Shown one piece after another: positions 6,782-8,994 of a stretch of 8,994 bases of DNA. The translations under genes were made by a program, and so were the position numbers. How positions within the stretch are numbered: the first letter of the stretch is position 1; every line of letters begins with the position of its first letter. This stretch comes from Pseudomonadota bacterium (GTDB lineage Bacteria; Pseudomonadota; Gammaproteobacteria; Xanthomonadales; Xanthomonadaceae). Under the pieces are notes generated by a model. That model was not told the origin of the DNA. It saw only the letters and a list, made by a program, of their open reading frames with translations, and searched no databases. The stretch covers positions 1-8,994 of the forward strand of contig JAFAFY010000159.1 in NCBI GenBank assembly GCA_023423235.1, in the 5' to 3' direction.

Positions 6782-8266
6782 ATGCACCAGTTCCGTACCG
6801 CGGCGCTTGCCGCCGCCATCGGCCTCGCGCTCGGCGCGACCGCCTTCGACGCCCACGCCCAGGAGGATGCCGCCCTGCGCGCGCTCGTCGAGCAGCAGGC
6901 GCAGATGCTGCAGGCGCAGGCCGCGCAACTCGAACAGCTCAACGCGCGCCTGGCCGCGCTCGAGTCCGGCCAGGCGCAGCCGGCCGGCAGCGCGGCCGCC
7001 CCCGCGCCGGGCATCGCAGGCAGCGATGCGCAGGTCGCCGCGGCGGTGGCCGACACCCGCCAGGACGACCTGGCCATCCTGCAGGCGCAGGTCGCCCAGC
7101 TCGCCGCCAGTGGCGGCAGCGGCGACGGCAACACCAGCTGGCGGCGCGGCGGCCCGGAGTTCCGCAACAGCGACCGCAGCTTCACCTTCCACCCCCGCGG
7201 CCGGATCCTCGCCGACTTCTCGTCCACGCGCGGCTCGCGCTTCGACGACCGCAACATCGGCGGTACCGAGATGCGCCAGGTGCGCCTGGGCGCCGAGGGC
7301 ACGATCGGCGCACTGGGCTACAAGATCGACGCCGAGCTCTCCGACAACAGCGTGAGCATCAGCGACGCCTACCTGAGCTGGGACACCCGCATCGGCGCCC
7401 TGCCGGCCGAGTTCTACGTCGGCAACAAGCTCAAGGACCGCGCCATCGATTCCAGCACCACGCTGACCCGGGTGCCGTTCATGGAGCGCAACGCGGTCGC
7501 GTCGGTCGGTGCGCCCAACAGCGGCTACTTCGGCATGGGCGCGCAGATGAAGCTGATCGGCCAGAACTGGCACTACAGCCTGGGCTTCACCGGCGACGAT
7601 ATCGGCAACGCCGGCGCCCAGAGCGATTCGTTGACCTGGACCACGCGCGCGCACTGGAACCCGGTCAAGCGCGCGTCCGGCTTCCTGCACCTGGGCGGCT
7701 GGTACGTGCACGAGGACTTCGGCAGCGACGTCGCCAGCATCAACAAGGTGCCGCGCATCGCCTCGAGCTTCAACGACAACGTCCGCGTGTCGGCCAGCTC
7801 GATCGCCAACGTCACCCACGAGAACATCTGGGGCGCCGAGCTAGGCGGCACCTGGCGCAACTTCTGGGCCTTCGGCGAGTACGGCGAGCGCACGATCAGC
7901 TCGCGCACCGCCGACGACTTCACCCAGAAGGCGACCTCGGTCTATGCCGGCTGGTTGATCACCGGCGAGAAGCCCGGATTCAGCGCCCGCTCCGGGGTCT
8001 GGGGCACGACCCGCGTCGCGCGTCCGGTCACCGATGGCGGCATCGGCGCCTGGGAACTGGCCGCGCGCTTCGACCGCTTCGACTTCAGCGACGCGGCCCG
8101 CGGCGGCGAGGGCGACGCCTGGACCCTGGGCGTCAACTGGTACCTCAACAACTGGTCGCGGCTGATGCTCAACTACGTGCACTGGACCACCGACAACCGG
8201 GTCGGCGCCTACCAGGGCCACGACACCGGCGACACGGTCAACGTGCGCGCACAGGTGGTGTTCTAG
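6782..8266 (+). CDS. OprO/OprP-family porin with N-terminal coiled coil
   Basis: The 494-residue outer-membrane protein has a signal peptide (residues 1-26, ending AFDAHA). A Gln/Leu/Ala-rich coiled coil (about 29-62) comes next, then a Pro/Ala/Gly-rich linker with a second short helical stretch (about 82-108) and a beta-barrel from about residue 125 to the terminal VRAQVVF. The barrel carries typical phosphate-selective-porin features such as FTFHPRGRILADF (134-146), VPFMERNAV and WTLGVNWYLNNWSRLMLNYV. The N-terminal coiled coil resembles that found ahead of many OprO-type barrels and may sit in the periplasm to help trimer assembly. The start is fixed by GGAGGG six bases upstream and by the signal peptide. 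It is probably the last gene of the dctA operon. Annotated homologues are often called phosphate or polyphosphate porins; the operon suggests a carboxylate or ester substrate instead (inference). Confidence 0.92.
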   Translation: MHQFRTAALAAAIGLALGATAFDAHAQEDAALRALVEQQAQMLQAQAAQLEQLNARLAALESGQAQPAGSAAAPAPGIAGSDAQVAAAVADTRQDDLAILQAQVAQLAASGGSGDGNTSWRRGGPEFRNSDRSFTFHPRGRILADFSSTRGSRFDDRNIGGTEMRQVRLGAEGTIGALGYKIDAELSDNSVSISDAYLSWDTRIGALPAEFYVGNKLKDRAIDSSTTLTRVPFMERNAVASVGAPNSGYFGMGAQMKLIGQNWHYSLGFTGDDIGNAGAQSDSLTWTTRAHWNPVKRASGFLHLGGWYVHEDFGSDVASINKVPRIASSFNDNVRVSASSIANVTHENIWGAELGGTWRNFWAFGEYGERTISSRTADDFTQKATSVYAGWLITGEKPGFSARSGVWGTTRVARPVTDGGIGAWELAARFDRFDFSDAARGGEGDAWTLGVNWYLNNWSRLMLNYVHWTTDNRVGAYQGHDTGDTVNVRAQVVF

Positions 8267-8280
8267 TGGGGTTCTAGTGG
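8260..8280 (+). repeat. Short tandem duplication across the porin stop codon
   Basis: GTTCTAGTGG occurs at 8260-8269 and again at 8271-8280, an 11-base period. The first copy contains the TAG stop codon of the porin gene. The second TAG is in a different frame, so it would only act after a frameshift. A replication-slippage duplication is the simplest reading. Confidence 0.7.
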
Positions 8281-8294
8281 TATTCCAGGCTACC

Positions 8295-8325
8295 CGCCCG
8301 GCACCGCCATTTCCGTCGCCGGGCG
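8295..8325 (+). terminator. Hairpin after the second porin, possible terminator
   Basis: CGCCCGGC (8295-8302) and GCCGGGCG (8318-8325) pair perfectly around a 15-base loop, starting 28 bases after the porin stop codon. No T-run follows (TAAGCG), so it may be a weak intrinsic terminator or an mRNA-stabilising 3' structure. A second GCCGGGCG at 8363-8370 could pair with the same left arm instead. It probably marks the end of the dctA operon. Confidence 0.4.
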
Positions 8326-8470
8326 TAAGCGCTTCTCCACGGCCAACGGCCAGTCGCCGGTTGCCGGGCGCGGCGGCGGCGTGCGAGGTACCGCGATGTA
8401 CGTCGCCCGTGTCCGGCGCCTGCATCCGGCCCACCATCCGCCCGCGTCCGGTCCCGGCGCGGGCGCGGGG

Positions 8471-8477
8471 TTAGAAT
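8471..8477 (+). promoter_or_regulatory. Candidate -10 box of the malic enzyme gene
   Basis: TTAGAAT, containing the -10-like hexamer TAGAAT, stands out in an otherwise very GC-rich stretch 40 bases ahead of the malic enzyme start. It would give a leader of about 35 nt. No convincing -35 box is visible 16-18 bases upstream, so an activator may be needed or the match may be chance. Confidence 0.35.
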
Positions 8478-8517
8478 CCCGGTCCCCCCGCTCCATTCCC
8501 GCCAAGATCCCACACTG

Positions 8518-8994
8518 ATGTCCAACGACGATTTCCGCCAGGCCGCCCTCGATTACCATCGCCTGGCGCCGCCGGGCAAGATCACCGTCAACGCGACCAA
8601 GCCGATGCTCACCCAGCGCGACCTGGCGCTGGCGTACTCGCCGGGCGTGGCGTTCGCCTGCGAGGAGATCGTCGCCGATCCCAACGCCGCCAGCGAGCTG
8701 ACCGCGCGCGGCAATCTGGTCGCGGTGATCTCCAACGGCACCGCGGTGCTGGGCCTGGGCGACATCGGCCCGCTGGCCGGCAAGCCGGTGATGGAAGGCA
8801 AGGGCGTGCTGTTCAAGAAGTTCGCCGGCATCGACGTGTTCGACATCGAGGTCGACGAGCGCGACCCCGACAAGCTGGTCGAGATCATCGCCAGCCTGGA
8901 GCCGACCTTCGGCGGCATCAACCTCGAGGACATCAAGGCGCCGGAGTGCTTCATCGTCGAGCGCAAGCTGCGCGAGCGGCTGAAGATCCCGGTG
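8518..8994 (+). CDS. maeB: NADP-dependent malic enzyme, MaeB type (N-terminal 159 residues; cut by window edge)
   Basis: Malic enzyme oxidatively decarboxylates malate to pyruvate and CO2 in the cytoplasm. The visible N-terminal domain has the family signatures: AYSPGVA with the catalytic Tyr40, [20 protein letters not shown] (70-89), the catalytic Lys95 in [20 protein letters not shown], and the metal-binding Glu137-Asp138 in [15 protein letters not shown]. Bacterial MaeB proteins are usually about 760 residues with a C-terminal phosphotransacetylase-like domain; whether this one has it cannot be seen. The start at 8518 matches the usual short N-terminus of the family, although only a weak ribosome binding site (AAGAT) precedes it. 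It lies 251 bp from the porin, behind a hairpin, so it is probably transcribed separately. Its place next to dctA fits the breakdown of imported malate, succinate and fumarate. Confidence 0.95.
   Translation, partial: MSNDDFRQAALDYHRLAPPGKITVNATKPMLTQRDLALAYSPGVAFACEEIVADPNAASELTARGNLVAVISNGTAVLGLGDIGPLAGKPVMEGKGVLFKKFAGIDVFDIEVDERDPDKLVEIIASLEPTFGGINLEDIKAPECFIVERKLRERLKIPV

Overview
The window is about 70% GC, and its genes show the strong G/C third-position bias of high-GC Gammaproteobacteria. Gene content and style (OprO/OprP-type porins, DctA, MaeB, a DctB-like hybrid kinase) suggest a member of the Lysobacterales/Xanthomonadaceae (Lysobacter, Luteimonas, Xanthomonas or a relative). This placement is inferred from gene style and not from a marker gene.

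Layout. Two genes run leftward on the minus strand: an OprP/OprO-family porin (2524-3693), followed by a membrane hybrid sensor histidine kinase whose C-terminal receiver domain runs off the left edge (1-2474). A gene-free region of about 630 bp (3694-4327) separates them from a rightward cluster. That cluster holds dctA (C4-dicarboxylate:cation symporter, 4328-5686), a secreted alpha/beta-hydrolase (5733-6743) and a second OprP/OprO-family porin with an N-terminal coiled coil (6782-8266). The gaps of 46 and 38 bp, with good ribosome binding sites and no clear terminator between them, suggest one operon. A hairpin follows the second porin. The start of a malic enzyme gene (maeB type, 8518 to the right edge) has its own candidate promoter.

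How the genes may fit together. The kinase has a DctB-like periplasmic sensor between two membrane segments, joined to a PAS, HisKA, HATPase and receiver output module of the NahK/ErcS' kind. Two outer-membrane porins could admit small anionic or esterified substrates, the periplasmic hydrolase could act on esters, DctA would import the C4-dicarboxylate, and malic enzyme would turn malate into pyruvate. The locus therefore reads as a self-contained C4-dicarboxylate sensing, uptake and catabolism unit. The roles of the hydrolase and porins are inferred from position, not shown by sequence.

The most notable points are the sensor/output combination of the kinase, a perfect CTAG-containing inverted repeat placed where the -35 box of the first porin promoter should be, and the esterase inserted between a dicarboxylate transporter and a porin.
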